In this document: positions 51,037 through 59,889 of the stretch, in pieces | Layout: each line of letters starts with the position of its first letter | Numbering within the stretch: the stretch's first letter is position 1 | From: Agromyces aurantiacus | GTDB taxonomy: Bacteria; Actinomycetota; Actinomycetes; Actinomycetales; Microbacteriaceae | Reading direction: 5' to 3' | Length of the DNA stretch: 64,000 nucleotides | Assembly (NCBI RefSeq): GCF_016907355.1 | Contig: NZ_JAFBBW010000001.1 | Location: 62,001-126,000, forward strand | Made by a program: the position numbers and the translations under genes | Notes under the pieces: generated by a model | The model's input: only the letters and a program-made list of their open reading frames with translations | Database searches by the model: none | Told to the model about the DNA's origin: nothing

Positions 51037-52121
51037 AGATCGGCATCATCGCTCCTCCCTGGCTCCCCATCCCGCCGAGCGGGTACGGCGGGATCGAGTC
51101 CTTCATCGACACCCTGGCGTGCGCGCTCCAGGGCCTCGGCCACGACGTGCGGCTCGCCGCCTCCTCCGACAGCACCTGTCCGGTCCCCCGTGTGCCCGGA
51201 TTCGAGCCGTCCGACCCGGCGAAGATGGGCGTGACCTCGCACGAGCTGCAGCACCTCCTCCGGGCGTTCCGTGCGCTCGAGGACGTCGACGTGATCGTCG
51301 ACAACACCCTCGCGGGGCCGATCCTCGCGCGATTCGCCACCCGCGTGCCGGTGGTCACGGTCGCGCACGGCCCGCTGATCCCGCTCGAGCAGGAGCTGTA
51401 CCTCGGCGGGTCGCCGCAGGTGGCGTTCGTCGCGATCTCGCACAACCAGGCCTCGCTCGCCGGAGACGTGCCGATCGCGCGCGTGATCCACCACGGCATC
51501 CGCGCGGAGGACGTGCCCGTCGGCCCGGGCGGCGACACGGTCGCGTTCGTCGGACGGATGAGTCCCACCAAGGGCCTGCCGGAGGCGATCCGGGCCGCGG
51601 CGATCGCCGGCATCCCCCTGCGCATCGCCGCGAAGATGCAGGAGGCCGCCGAGCAGGAGTACTTCACGGACGTGGTGCGCCCCGCGCTCGGATCCGGTGC
51701 CGAGTACCTCGGCGAGCTCACGGCCGAGGAGAAGTACCGGCTCATGGGCGAATCGCTGGCCCTGCTGAACCCGATCCAGTGGGACGAGCCGTTCGGGCTC
51801 GTGATGATCGAGGCGCTCGCGGCGGGCACGCCCGTCGTCGCCACCCCGCGCGGATCGGTGCGGGAGATCGTCGAGGAGGGCCGGACCGGCTTCATCCGCG
51901 ACGAACCTGCGGAGCTCGCGGCCGCGCTCACCGCATCGGCGACGCTCGATCGGCGCGCCTGCCGCGCGTCGGTCGAGGAGCGATTCACGGCGCAGCGGAT
52001 GGCGGAGGACTACGTCGCCCTGTTCGCCGACCTGATCCGGGAGCGCCGGCGACCACCGCGGGTGGGCGCGTCCCGGCCGGCCGCCGTGACGGCGCCCACC
52101 CACCCGCACGGAGCGCCGTGA
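51033..52121 (+). CDS. GT4-family glycosyltransferase
   Basis: The 362-residue protein starts KIGIIAPPWLPIPPSGYGGIESFIDTLACALQGLGHDV and continues with VAFVGRMSPTKGLPEAIRAA. It has the donor-site motif EPFGLVMIEALAAGTPVVATPRGSVREIV, all usual for GT4 retaining enzymes. The protein is soluble. It is encoded in one unit with the debranching-like glucosidase, so an intracellular glucan or glycoside substrate is likely. Confidence 0.88.
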   Translation: MKIGIIAPPWLPIPPSGYGGIESFIDTLACALQGLGHDVRLAASSDSTCPVPRVPGFEPSDPAKMGVTSHELQHLLRAFRALEDVDVIVDNTLAGPILARFATRVPVVTVAHGPLIPLEQELYLGGSPQVAFVAISHNQASLAGDVPIARVIHHGIRAEDVPVGPGGDTVAFVGRMSPTKGLPEAIRAAAIAGIPLRIAAKMQEAAEQEYFTDVVRPALGSGAEYLGELTAEEKYRLMGESLALLNPIQWDEPFGLVMIEALAAGTPVVATPRGSVREIVEEGRTGFIRDEPAELAAALTASATLDRRACRASVEERFTAQRMAEDYVALFADLIRERRRPPRVGASRPAAVTAPTHPHGAP

Positions 52122-52150
52122 GCCCGACGCGCGGGCGCCGGTGCGGGCTC
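52120..52150. terminator. Hairpin between converging genes
   Basis: GAGCCCG (52120-52126) pairs with CGGGCTC (52144-52150), and the stem touches both stop codons. It probably stops transcription in both directions. Confidence 0.5.
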
Positions 52151-52592
52151 AGCGGCTCCCGGCCGTGGTCGGCTCGACGAGGCCGTCCTCGGCGACGCTG
52201 AGGTCGTTCCCGGTCGTCGTCGCTCGGGGTCCGGCTGCGATCGTCTCCTCGTCGATACCGTCCGCGGCGGGATCCTCCACGAGCACGGGATCGGCGAGGG
52301 TGGGCGCCGCGGCGCGCGGCGTGATCGCACGGATCGCACTGACGACCGCGATCGTCGCGAGCGAGAGCACCGCGGCGACGATCCCCGCGCCCAGCAGTGC
52401 GGTGGCGATCGAGAGCCGCGCCTGCCCGCCGTACACGTCGGTCGCGGTCGCCGTCGTGCTGTTCAGCGCGGTGACGAGGGCGTCTCGCTCGGTCACGGAC
52501 ATCACGATGCCGAGCACGAGCACGCCGAGCGAGGCGATGAGCGCCACCGCCGGAATGAGCAGCGCGGCGAGGGGGATGGAGCGGCGGGACAT
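52149..52592 (-). CDS. Two-span membrane protein of unknown function
   Basis: The 147-residue protein has two hydrophobic segments (about residues 7-32 and 61-88) separated by a polar loop, and an acidic Ala/Thr-rich C-terminal tail. No family is recognised. It converges on the glycosyltransferase gene. Confidence 0.6.
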   Translation of the reverse strand: MSRRSIPLAALLIPAVALIASLGVLVLGIVMSVTERDALVTALNSTTATATDVYGGQARLSIATALLGAGIVAAVLSLATIAVVSAIRAITPRAAAPTLADPVLVEDPAADGIDEETIAAGPRATTTGNDLSVAEDGLVEPTTAGSR

Positions 52593-52706
52593 GGGCACGG
52601 ACGAACCTCGTTTCGGACGGGCGACACGGGGGCCGCTTCGGGTTCCGACGCTAGGGGACGATCCCATGCGTGGCCTATGTGCGAGCGATGAGGTGCCCGG
52701 GTGGGA

Positions 52707-54035
52707 TCAGTCGGCGACCGGCGGCAGCGCGGCATCCGTCGACGGCTCGTCGCCCGCGACCGGGCCGGGGGTGACCTCGCGCGCGGTGTCGGCCGGGTCG
52801 TGCTGGGCCCTGCTGAGCAGCACGAACGGCACCGCGAAGGCCTGGATGACACCGCTCCACAGCATCGAGAACCCGTAGCCGCCGAGGTCGGCCGTGCGGC
52901 CGAGGACGGGCTGGATGGCGGCGCCGCCCGCGCTCCCGAGCAGCGAGTCGAACGACAGCACGGTCGCTCGCTGCTTCGACGGGATCATGTCGTTGAGGTA
53001 GGAGCGGTGCACGGGGTCGTCGATCGACGAGGTGACGCCCCAGACGGCGATGAGCACCACCGCGACCCAGAAGTTCGCGGTCAGCGAGAGCGCGACGAGC
53101 ACGAGCGCGCTCGACACGGCCGCGAGCAGGATCACCGACGTGCGCTTGCGGAAGCGACGGCGCACCCATGGCGCGAGCAGCCCGCCCACGATGCCCGCGC
53201 CTGAGAGCAGTGCCGCGGCCAGGCCCGCGACCGAGTACGCGCCCTCGTCGCCCCAGAGTTCGAGCAGGTAGGGCTGCAACGCGTAGAAGGCGTAGAAGCC
53301 GACGCCGGTCGTGAACGGGGTGGTCAGCATGAGCCAGCGCACGGGCCGGTTGCCCAGGCCGTATCGCACCGAGGCGCGCAGCACCCCGCGGGTGGCGGCG
53401 ATCGGACCGAGGCCGCGCTCAGGCGTGAAGCCGAGGTCGCGCATGAGCACGGCGGCGACCACGAACATGACGGCGAGGATCCCCGCTCGGACCAGGAACG
53501 GGACGCCGAGGTTCGTCAGCTGCGCGATCACGCCGCCGAGCACCGACCCGCCGAGCATGGCGACGTTCCCGACGACGACCGCCCGCCCGAACGCCGCCTC
53601 GAGGCTGCCCCGGTAGCCGGTCGCCTGCAGCGCGTCGACGAGCCAGGCGTCGACCGCGCCCGAGAAGAACGTGAAGCCCAGGCCCAGCAGGACCGACACG
53701 AGCGCCCACGCCCAGAACGGCGACTGCCAGACCCAGAGCAGCCAGTACATCACGGTCGTCGCCGCGAGCGTGACCGTGCCGAGCAGGTACGAGGCGCGAC
53801 GGCCCACGGTGTCGGCGACCACGCCGGTGGGGATCTCGAAGAGGAACATCCCGACGCTGAAGAAGGCGTTCGCGGCGAAGGCCTCGAGGTTCGTCAGGCC
53901 CGCGTCGAGGAGGAAGAGCGTGTTGATGCCCCAGATGAACGAGGCGGCCAGCGTGTTGCCGAGCATGAGCGTGTAGTACGTGCCCTGAACGCGCCGGGCC
54001 GCGCGCCCCTCGCTCTCCGCGACCGGGGCGCTCAC
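52707..54035 (-). CDS. Major facilitator superfamily transporter
   Basis: The 442-residue protein has about twelve hydrophobic spans, with the MFS loop-2 motif in FEIPTGVVADTVGRRASYLLG and NDMIPSKQRATVLSFDSLLGS in the second half. The ligand is unknown. The GTG start at 54035 overlaps the stop of a 12-codon leader ORF (GTGA), which carries the only strong ribosome site upstream. An in-frame GTG at 54074 has no usable spacing to that site. The transporter is divergent from the exported sugar-isomerase gene. Confidence 0.83.
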   Translation of the reverse strand: MSAPVAESEGRAARRVQGTYYTLMLGNTLAASFIWGINTLFLLDAGLTNLEAFAANAFFSVGMFLFEIPTGVVADTVGRRASYLLGTVTLAATTVMYWLLWVWQSPFWAWALVSVLLGLGFTFFSGAVDAWLVDALQATGYRGSLEAAFGRAVVVGNVAMLGGSVLGGVIAQLTNLGVPFLVRAGILAVMFVVAAVLMRDLGFTPERGLGPIAATRGVLRASVRYGLGNRPVRWLMLTTPFTTGVGFYAFYALQPYLLELWGDEGAYSVAGLAAALLSGAGIVGGLLAPWVRRRFRKRTSVILLAAVSSALVLVALSLTANFWVAVVLIAVWGVTSSIDDPVHRSYLNDMIPSKQRATVLSFDSLLGSAGGAAIQPVLGRTADLGGYGFSMLWSGVIQAFAVPFVLLSRAQHDPADTAREVTPGPVAGDEPSTDAALPPVAD

Positions 54036-54070
54036 GTGCGATCCCGCCGAGCGCTCATCGGCTCCATCAT
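54032..54070 (-). CDS. 12-codon leader ORF translationally coupled to the MFS gene
   Basis: The ATG at 54070 lies just after a strong GGGGAGG site. It encodes MMEPMSARRDRT and stops at TGA 54034-54032, overlapping the MFS GTG start by four bases. No comparable ribosome site exists for the MFS start itself, so translation probably reaches it by coupling. The alternative is simple non-coding leader sequence. Confidence 0.5.
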   Translation of the reverse strand: MMEPMSARRDRT

Positions 54071-54183
54071 GCACCTCCCCGCCGTCATCGTGAAGCGCCG
54101 TCGCGTGCTCGGGTGGTTCCTCCCATCGTTGCGGGCTTTTGTCGTGGAAAGTGAAAAGTCGCGCATATCACGATTGCTTTTGC

Positions 54184-54213
54184 TTGACCTCAGGTAGACA
54201 AATGCCGTAGCGT
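54184..54213 (+). promoter_or_regulatory. Predicted promoter of the exported isomerase operon
   Basis: TTGACC (54184-54189) and TAGCGT (54208-54213) are 18 bp apart inside an unusually A/T-rich part of the 320-base divergent gap. The gene start at 54356 lies about 140 bp downstream. The rest of the gap has no clear operator. Confidence 0.45.
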
Positions 54214-54355
54214 CCGAGAAAGTTCGTGGACGCCAACTCACGAGCAACGGTGCGAAGAGTGGCTCAGGTCGACCTCCGCATCGGGCGCGCACCCCGCGCC
54301 CCGGGCGCCACGCGCCCGTCCCCACCAGGAAAACGGTTCAGTGCAAGGGAGCATC

Positions 54356-55519
54356 ATGGATGAACTGACGGAACAGGCCGAGCACGACGCCCGCGTCCTC
54401 GGGCGCAGCCTCGGCCTCACGCGTCGCCAGCTGCTGGCGGCGACGACGGGCATGGCCGCGGCCGCCGCGGTCGGCCTCGCGGGCGGCCACACCCACGCGC
54501 ACGCGGCGCCGGCCGCGGCGGGCCCGGGCGCCAACGGCGTGCTCGTCCCGCCCGGCAAGCGGGGCATCATCCTGTACACGGTCCGCGACGCCATCAGCCG
54601 CGACCCGAACACCACCGACCTGCCCTCGGGCTTCAAGGAGGTGCTCGAGGAGCTGGCGCGCATCGGGTTCAAGCAGATCGAGTTCGCCGGCTACAACCAG
54701 CACGCCAACGCCGAGGGCGGCAACCTCAACAGCGTCGCGGGCGCGCAGCTGCTGCGCACCTGGCTCGACGACAACGGACTCGAGGCCGAGGGCAACCACG
54801 GCTCCATCCCGTCGACGATCACCGACGCGACGCTCGCGCAGTTCGACTACGCGTGCGAGATCGCGAACATCCTCGGCTTCGGCCACATCGGCACGGGCAG
54901 CGACCCGACCAGCAGCGCGTACCTCGCCGACTGGCAGGCCGCGGCCGACCGGTGGAACGTCCTCGGCGAGCGCGCCGCCACGCACGGACTCAAGCTGTAC
55001 ACGCACAACCACGACGCGGCGTACAGCTTCCTGCTCGACAGCGGGCCGCTCGACGCGACCGGCCGCCCCACGCGTTCGAGCGGCGTCCGTCGCCTCGAAT
55101 GGTTCCTGCAGAACACGAGCCCGGACCACGTGTACCTGGAGATGGACATCTACTGGGCCCACGTCGCCCAGTACCGCTTCCAGAGCTTCACGGCGCCCGA
55201 CGGCACCGTGGTGCAGGACCTCTTCGACCCGGCCGGGCTCGTGGCGGCGCAGACCACGCGGTTCCCGCTGTTCCACGCGAAGGACGGCGCCTCGCGGCCC
55301 GACCTCGCCGCCGGATACTCGATCGTGCCGTTCGGCGCCGGTGACATCGACTACACCACCTTCTTCCAGCGCGTCGGGGCGAAGGGGTACCACAACGCGA
55401 TGTACGAGCAGGACAACGCCGCCCAGGTCAACTCCGACCGCCTCACCGCGCCGTCGCCCTCGCTGTCCCTCGAGAACTCGGCGTACTCGTACGCCAACGT
55501 GGCCGCCCTCCGCGGCTGA
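54356..55519 (+). CDS. Tat-exported sugar phosphate isomerase/epimerase-like TIM-barrel protein
   Basis: The 387-residue protein has a twin-arginine signal (LTRRQLLAATTGMAAAAAVGLAGG). An AP-endonuclease-2/xylose-isomerase-like barrel follows: GIILYTVRDAIS, IGFKQIEFAGYNQHA, KLYTHNHDAAYSF, VYLEMDIYWAH and FPLFHAKDG. The His/Glu/Asp positions of the metal site are kept. It probably acts on an extracellular sugar or cyclitol. An AAGGGAG site precedes the ATG. The PQQ-type dehydrogenase gene follows on the same strand. Confidence 0.83.
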   Translation: MDELTEQAEHDARVLGRSLGLTRRQLLAATTGMAAAAAVGLAGGHTHAHAAPAAAGPGANGVLVPPGKRGIILYTVRDAISRDPNTTDLPSGFKEVLEELARIGFKQIEFAGYNQHANAEGGNLNSVAGAQLLRTWLDDNGLEAEGNHGSIPSTITDATLAQFDYACEIANILGFGHIGTGSDPTSSAYLADWQAAADRWNVLGERAATHGLKLYTHNHDAAYSFLLDSGPLDATGRPTRSSGVRRLEWFLQNTSPDHVYLEMDIYWAHVAQYRFQSFTAPDGTVVQDLFDPAGLVAAQTTRFPLFHAKDGASRPDLAAGYSIVPFGAGDIDYTTFFQRVGAKGYHNAMYEQDNAAQVNSDRLTAPSPSLSLENSAYSYANVAALRG

Positions 55520-55529
55520 CGCGATACCT

Positions 55530-55565
55530 CCGGGCCGCGCGGCGCCTACCTCCCGCGCGGCCCGG
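55530..55565 (+). terminator. Hairpin between the isomerase and sugar dehydrogenase genes
   Basis: Perfect 13-base arms at 55530-55542 and 55553-55565 flank a 10-base loop. It may attenuate rather than end transcription, because the next gene runs the same way 49 bases later. Confidence 0.65.
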
Positions 55566-55614
55566 AACCACATGGATCCCGCCGAACCTCCTTCCATCCG
55601 ACTGGAGCACATCC

Positions 55615-58377
55615 ATGCACATCGCACGTTCACGCCTCGCGGCGCTGGTGATCGGGGCCGCGGTCGCGGCCACCGCCGCCATCGCGGGGCCCGCTGCCGC
55701 CCATGACGGGCACGACCACGGTGACGAGGTCTCCGCCACGACCTGGGCCAACTACGAGCGCGTGACGCTCGCGGCGTCGGCCGGCGTCGGCGAGCCGATC
55801 GACCTCGCCGTCCTGCCCGACTCGCGCGTCCTGCACACCACGCGCGGCGGCCAGCTGCGCCTGACCGACCCCGCGCAGGGCACGACGACCGTGGTCAACA
55901 CCATCGACGTCTACGCCAACTCCGAGGACGGCCTGCAGACCGTCACGCTCGACCCCGACTTCGAGGAGAACGGCTGGGTCTACCTCTACTACGCACCCCG
56001 GGTGATGGAGGCTCCGTATCCGGCCACGACGCCCACCGGCTCGGCGCCGAACACGCTCCCCGCCGGCGCGGACGCGTCGTACTGGGACCAGTGGAAGGGC
56101 TACAACCAGCTCAGCCGCTTCAAGTGGGATGCCGAGGCGAGCGCGCTCGACCTGTCGACGCAGCAGGACATCATCAAGGTCGAGGTGCAGCGCGGCCAGT
56201 GCTGCCACGTCGCGGGCGACGTCGCCTTCGACGACGACGGCAACCTGCTGCTCGCCACCGGTGACAACACCCCGGCCGGCACGCCCGGCGCCAACGGCTA
56301 TGCGCCCAACAACGACCGCCCCGGGTACAACCCCGGCTTCGACGCGCGACGCGGCGCCGGCAACACGAACGACCTGCGCGGAAAGATCCTGCGGATCGAC
56401 GTGCAGGAGGACGGCAGCTACACCATCCCGGAGGGCAACCTCTTCGAGCCGGGCACCGCGAAGACGCGGCCCGAGATCTTCGTGATGGGCGTGCGCAACC
56501 CGTTCCGCATCGACTTCGACCCGGTGACGGGTGCGGTCACCTGGGGCGACTACGGCCCCGACGCGGGCACTGCGAGCGACCTGCGCGGCCCGATGGGCTA
56601 CGTGGAGTGGCAGTCGACGACCACGCCGCTGAACGGTGGCTGGCCCTACTGCCACGGCCCGAACGCGAACTACAACGACTGGGACTTCGAGACGGCGACC
56701 CAGGGCCCGTGGTTCGACTGCGACGGCACCCTCCTGAACACGAGCGCCTACAACACCGGCCTCGACCAGCTGCCCACGGCCACCGCGCCGCAGCTCTGGT
56801 ACGGCGACCGCCCCGAGCACCAGCCGTGGCCGGAGTTCGGCTCGGGCGGCCAGGCCCCCATGGGCGGGCCCACCTACCGCTTCGACGAGGAGAACGAATC
56901 GCTGACGAAGTTCCCGTCGTACTGGGACGGCAAGACGTTCATGGGCGAGTTCTCGCGCGACCGCGCGTTCGTCTTCTCCCAGGACGACCCCGACGGCGAG
57001 GTCACGAAGATCGAGGACTTCCTCCCGAACAGCGCCCTCGGCGGTGCGACCCTGGGCGCGTGGGACAACGTCATGGACCTCGAGTTCGGCCCCGACGGCG
57101 CGCTTTACGTCCTGAACTACGGCGACGGCTTCTTCCGCCCGAACCCCGACGCGGGCCTGTACCGCATCGACTACGTCGAGGGCACGAAGGGCCCGCGTGC
57201 GGTGGTCGAGGCCTCCGTCACGTCGGGCGACGGACCGCTCGCCGTCGAGTTCGACGCCTCCGGCTCGTCGCACCCCGACGACCTCGCGCTGAGCTTCGCA
57301 TGGGACTTCGAGAACACGGGCACCTTCACCGAGGGTGAGGCGACCGCGTCGTACACGTACGAGGAGGACGGCCAGTACCAGGCCCGCGTCCGCGTCACCG
57401 ACGCCGGCGGCCGGGTGAGCCTGGCCTCGGTCACGATCACGGTCGGCAACACCGCGCCCGTCGTCGAGATCGTCTCGCCGGTCGACGGCTCGTTCGTCGA
57501 CTGGGGCGACGAGGTCGCCTTCGAGGTGAAGGTCACCGACCCCGACGAGACCATCGACTGCAGCCGCGTGCTGTGGAGCTACGGCCTCGGCCACGACAAC
57601 ACCCACACCCACCCGCTGTTCACGGGCTCGGGCTGCACCGCCACGATCGAGACCTCGCTCGAGGCGGGCCACGGCGAGACCGAGAACATCTACGGCCAGA
57701 TCGGCGCGTCGTACACCGACGCGGGCACCGACACGGCCCCGGCCCTCACCGGTGACGACGTCGTGCTGCTCAACCCGCGCGCCCTGCAGGCCGAGCACAG
57801 CGACGCCCGCAGCGGCGACGTGACGGTCGTCGACGACGAGACGGCGGCGGGCTTCCGTCACCTGGCCGGCCTCGACGCGGGCGAGTGGATCGCCTACGAC
57901 CCGGTCGAGCTGGGCGGCATCACCGGCGTCGAGCTCCTCGCCAAGGGCGCCGGCACCGTGACGCTGCACTGGGCCGACGCCGACGGCGACCAGGTGGCCG
58001 AGTTCGCGGTGGACTCCGCGAGCGACTGGCAGGCGGTCTCGGTGCCGCTGACGGTGATCCCCGAGGGCACCGGACGGATCGTGGTCACTTCGACCGGCGG
58101 CGTGCTGCTCGACCAGTTCGAGTTCACGACCTCGACGAGCGACGTGCGCGCGCTGCTGAACGCCCTCGCGGCGGACAAGCGGATCACGAAGGGCGCCGCG
58201 GCCTCCTTCGGCGACACGCTCGACGAGATCGAGGCCGCCCTCGAGGCCGGCGACACCGCCACCGCCACCGCCGGGCTCGAGTTCATCGTCACGCAGGTCC
58301 CGAACCGGATCCGCACCGACGCGGACGCTGCGGCGCTGGTGATCCGCGCGGTCGAGGCGGTGATCGCGAACCTGTAG
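55615..58377 (+). CDS. Exported PQQ-type sugar dehydrogenase with PKD and carbohydrate-binding-like domains
   Basis: The 920-residue protein has a signal peptide (cleavage near AAAHDGHDHG). A six-bladed propeller of the glucose/sorbosone dehydrogenase type fills about residues 45-525 (DGLQTVTLDPDFEENGWVYLYYAP, CCHVAGDVAFDDDGNLLLATGDN, GVRNPFRIDFDP). A PKD domain (GDGPLAVEFDASGSSHPD), an Ig-like segment, a CBM6-like domain (AGEWIAYDPVEL) and a helical C-terminal stretch follow. It would oxidise a sugar outside the cell and bind glycans. Whether PQQ is bound cannot be read directly. Confidence 0.85.
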   Translation: MHIARSRLAALVIGAAVAATAAIAGPAAAHDGHDHGDEVSATTWANYERVTLAASAGVGEPIDLAVLPDSRVLHTTRGGQLRLTDPAQGTTTVVNTIDVYANSEDGLQTVTLDPDFEENGWVYLYYAPRVMEAPYPATTPTGSAPNTLPAGADASYWDQWKGYNQLSRFKWDAEASALDLSTQQDIIKVEVQRGQCCHVAGDVAFDDDGNLLLATGDNTPAGTPGANGYAPNNDRPGYNPGFDARRGAGNTNDLRGKILRIDVQEDGSYTIPEGNLFEPGTAKTRPEIFVMGVRNPFRIDFDPVTGAVTWGDYGPDAGTASDLRGPMGYVEWQSTTTPLNGGWPYCHGPNANYNDWDFETATQGPWFDCDGTLLNTSAYNTGLDQLPTATAPQLWYGDRPEHQPWPEFGSGGQAPMGGPTYRFDEENESLTKFPSYWDGKTFMGEFSRDRAFVFSQDDPDGEVTKIEDFLPNSALGGATLGAWDNVMDLEFGPDGALYVLNYGDGFFRPNPDAGLYRIDYVEGTKGPRAVVEASVTSGDGPLAVEFDASGSSHPDDLALSFAWDFENTGTFTEGEATASYTYEEDGQYQARVRVTDAGGRVSLASVTITVGNTAPVVEIVSPVDGSFVDWGDEVAFEVKVTDPDETIDCSRVLWSYGLGHDNTHTHPLFTGSGCTATIETSLEAGHGETENIYGQIGASYTDAGTDTAPALTGDDVVLLNPRALQAEHSDARSGDVTVVDDETAAGFRHLAGLDAGEWIAYDPVELGGITGVELLAKGAGTVTLHWADADGDQVAEFAVDSASDWQAVSVPLTVIPEGTGRIVVTSTGGVLLDQFEFTTSTSDVRALLNALAADKRITKGAAASFGDTLDEIEAALEAGDTATATAGLEFIVTQVPNRIRTDADAAALVIRAVEAVIANL

Positions 58378-58465
58378 CAGAACCCGCGGCTCCGGTTCCG
58401 GAGCCGTGACCAGCCGGTGCGGTCGGTTCACGACCTTGGCGGGATCCGCCGGCCGCACCAAGAAC

Positions 58466-58501
58466 GAGTCGGGCCGTGCTCTCGGGAGCACGGCCCGACT
58501 C
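58466..58501. terminator. Strong hairpin terminator
   Basis: Perfect 16-base arms (58466-58481 and 58486-58501) with a TCGG tetraloop follow the sugar dehydrogenase gene by 89 bases. Confidence 0.85.
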
Positions 58502-58514
58502 CGTTCGCGCGATG

Positions 58515-58525
58515 CCCCCCCCCCC
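58515..58525. repeat. Run of eleven C residues
   Basis: A homopolymeric C tract lies in the non-coding gap between the terminator and the holin-like gene. It could vary in length by slippage or be a sequencing uncertainty. Confidence 0.8.
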
Positions 58526-58588
58526 GATCGGAGGGGTTCCTCCGCGCGGCGTGCGCCCGCGCCATCCCGCCGCCGCTAGCGTTCGAGC

Positions 58589-58975
58589 ATGGTGCGCTTC
58601 CTCGTGAACATCGCGGTCTCCCTGGTCATGGCCGCGGTCGGCCTGCTGCTGTGCGCATGGCTGCTGCCCGCGTTCCACCTCGACACGAGCGGCTTCCTCA
58701 TCGCGGTGCTCGTCTTCACGGTCGCGCAGGCGGTGCTCTCGCCGTTCGTCTTCAACGTTGCGCGGCAGTACGCCTCCGCGATCCTCGGCGGCATCGGGCT
58801 CGTCTCGACGTTCGTCGCGCTGCTCATCGCCTCGTTCTTCCCCGGCGGCATCCGCATCGACGACATCCTCACCTGGGTGCTCGCGACGCTGCTCATGTGG
58901 ATCGTGACGGCGCTCGGCACGTGGCTGATCCCGCTGCTGATCTTCCGCAAGCGCCGCGAGAGCCGCACCGCCTGA
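58589..58975 (+). CDS. Phage-holin-4-like membrane protein
   Basis: The 128-residue protein has four hydrophobic spans covering nearly its whole length and a basic C-terminus (FRKRRESRTA). It matches the widespread bacterial family named after phage holin 4. Most chromosomal members are not phage proteins, and no phage genes are nearby. Function unknown. Confidence 0.7.
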   Translation: MVRFLVNIAVSLVMAAVGLLLCAWLLPAFHLDTSGFLIAVLVFTVAQAVLSPFVFNVARQYASAILGGIGLVSTFVALLIASFFPGGIRIDDILTWVLATLLMWIVTALGTWLIPLLIFRKRRESRTA

Positions 58976-59057
58976 CAGCCTGCCCCGGCCGATCGGATGC
59001 GTCGGGGCCACTCGCCGACGACCTACCCGGTTGACGGCGGCCCGCGCACGCCTTATG

Positions 59058-59089
59058 GTAAGCAAATCATTAATTAAGGAGTTGCTTAC
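59058..59089. promoter_or_regulatory. Inverted-repeat operator of the ArsR gene
   Basis: GTAAGCAA (59058-59065) and TTGCTTAC (59082-59089) are perfect inverted repeats with a 16-base A/T-rich spacer that contains the ribosome site. The right arm touches the GTG start, so binding of the ArsR product would block both transcription and translation of its operon. Confidence 0.75.
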
Positions 59090-59428
59090 GTGAAGGCCGC
59101 GGACGACGAGTTGAGCCGGGTGTTCCACGCCCTGGCCGACCCGACGCGCCGCGCGATCCTCTCGCGCCTGAACGCCGGACCGGCCACCGTCGGCGCGCTC
59201 GCCGCGCCCTTCGCCATGAGCCGCCCCGCGATCTCGCAGCACCTCAACGTGCTCGAGCGTGCGGGACTCATCGAACGCACCGCGACGGCGCAGTGGCGCA
59301 CGTGCTCGCTGCGGACCGAGCCGCTCGACGAGGCATCCGCCTGGGTCGAGCGCCACCGCGGCGAGTGGAACGAGCGATTCGACCTGCTCGACGAGCAGCT
59401 CCGCCGGATGAAGGGGGAGATCCCATGA
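59090..59428 (+). CDS. ArsR-family transcriptional repressor
   Basis: The 112-residue regulator has the winged-helix pattern VFHALADPTRRAILSRLNAGPATVGALAAPFAMSRPAISQHLNVLERAGLIERTATAQWRTCSL, with no metal-binding cysteine pair. It is of the type usually encoded with SRPBCC proteins. The GTG start directly follows the inverted repeat GTAAGCAA-N16-TTGCTTAC. It overlaps the SRPBCC gene by four bases. Confidence 0.9.
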   Translation: MKAADDELSRVFHALADPTRRAILSRLNAGPATVGALAAPFAMSRPAISQHLNVLERAGLIERTATAQWRTCSLRTEPLDEASAWVERHRGEWNERFDLLDEQLRRMKGEIP

Positions 59429-59889
59429 CCGAGCGAGCGGATGACGCGCAGTTCACGATCACGCGCATCTTCGACGCGCCGCGCGAGCTGGTCTGGCGCG
59501 CATGGACCGCATCGGCGGACGCCGCCGAGTGGTGGCACCCGCGCGGCATCGAGATCAAGGGCGGCACCGTCGACGTCGATGTCCGACCCGGAGGGCGCTA
59601 CGCCTACACCATGGTGAACCCCGCCGACGGCGCCGAATACCCGACCACCGGCGTCTACCGCGAAGTGGATCCACCGAAGCGGCTCGTGTTCACCTGGGCG
59701 TCGCCCGGCGAGCCGGATGACACGGCGCCCCTGATCACGGTCGAACTGCGCGAGCTCGACGGCGACCGCACCGAGATGTTGTTCCACCTGCGCGGCGTCG
59801 CCGGCCGGCCCGGCGACGAGGACGTCTACGACGGATGGGACTCCGCGTTCGACCTGCTCGTGGAGCAGCTCACGGCTCGGGCGCGCTGA
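59425..59889 (+). CDS. SRPBCC (AHSA1-like) domain protein
   Basis: The 154-residue START/Bet v 1-like protein has ITRIFDAPRELVWRAWTASADAAEWWHP, GGRYAYTMV, EVDPPKRLVFTWASP and a C-terminal GWDSAFDLLVEQL helix. The fold has a deep cavity for a hydrophobic ligand. Members beside ArsR repressors are common, and their ligands are mostly unknown. It is flanked by one-to-four-base overlaps in a three-gene operon. Confidence 0.88.
   Translation: MTERADDAQFTITRIFDAPRELVWRAWTASADAAEWWHPRGIEIKGGTVDVDVRPGGRYAYTMVNPADGAEYPTTGVYREVDPPKRLVFTWASPGEPDDTAPLITVELRELDGDRTEMLFHLRGVAGRPGDEDVYDGWDSAFDLLVEQLTARAR

Noticed and set aside
48894..52121. Very long open frame (over 1000 codons) spanning the glucosidase and glycosyltransferase genes
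   Set aside because: Only its 3' part (51033 onward) is the real glycosyltransferase frame. The 5' part is an Arg/Pro/Ala-rich shadow of the glucosidase gene, typical of high-GC DNA.
58589..58975. Prophage remnant suggested by a holin-like protein
   Set aside because: No other phage genes, integrase or attachment repeats are nearby, and this family is common on bacterial chromosomes.
59668..59675. TGGATCCA inside the SRPBCC gene as another GntR operator
   Set aside because: The half-sites directly abut with no 5-bp spacer, and it is inside a coding region.
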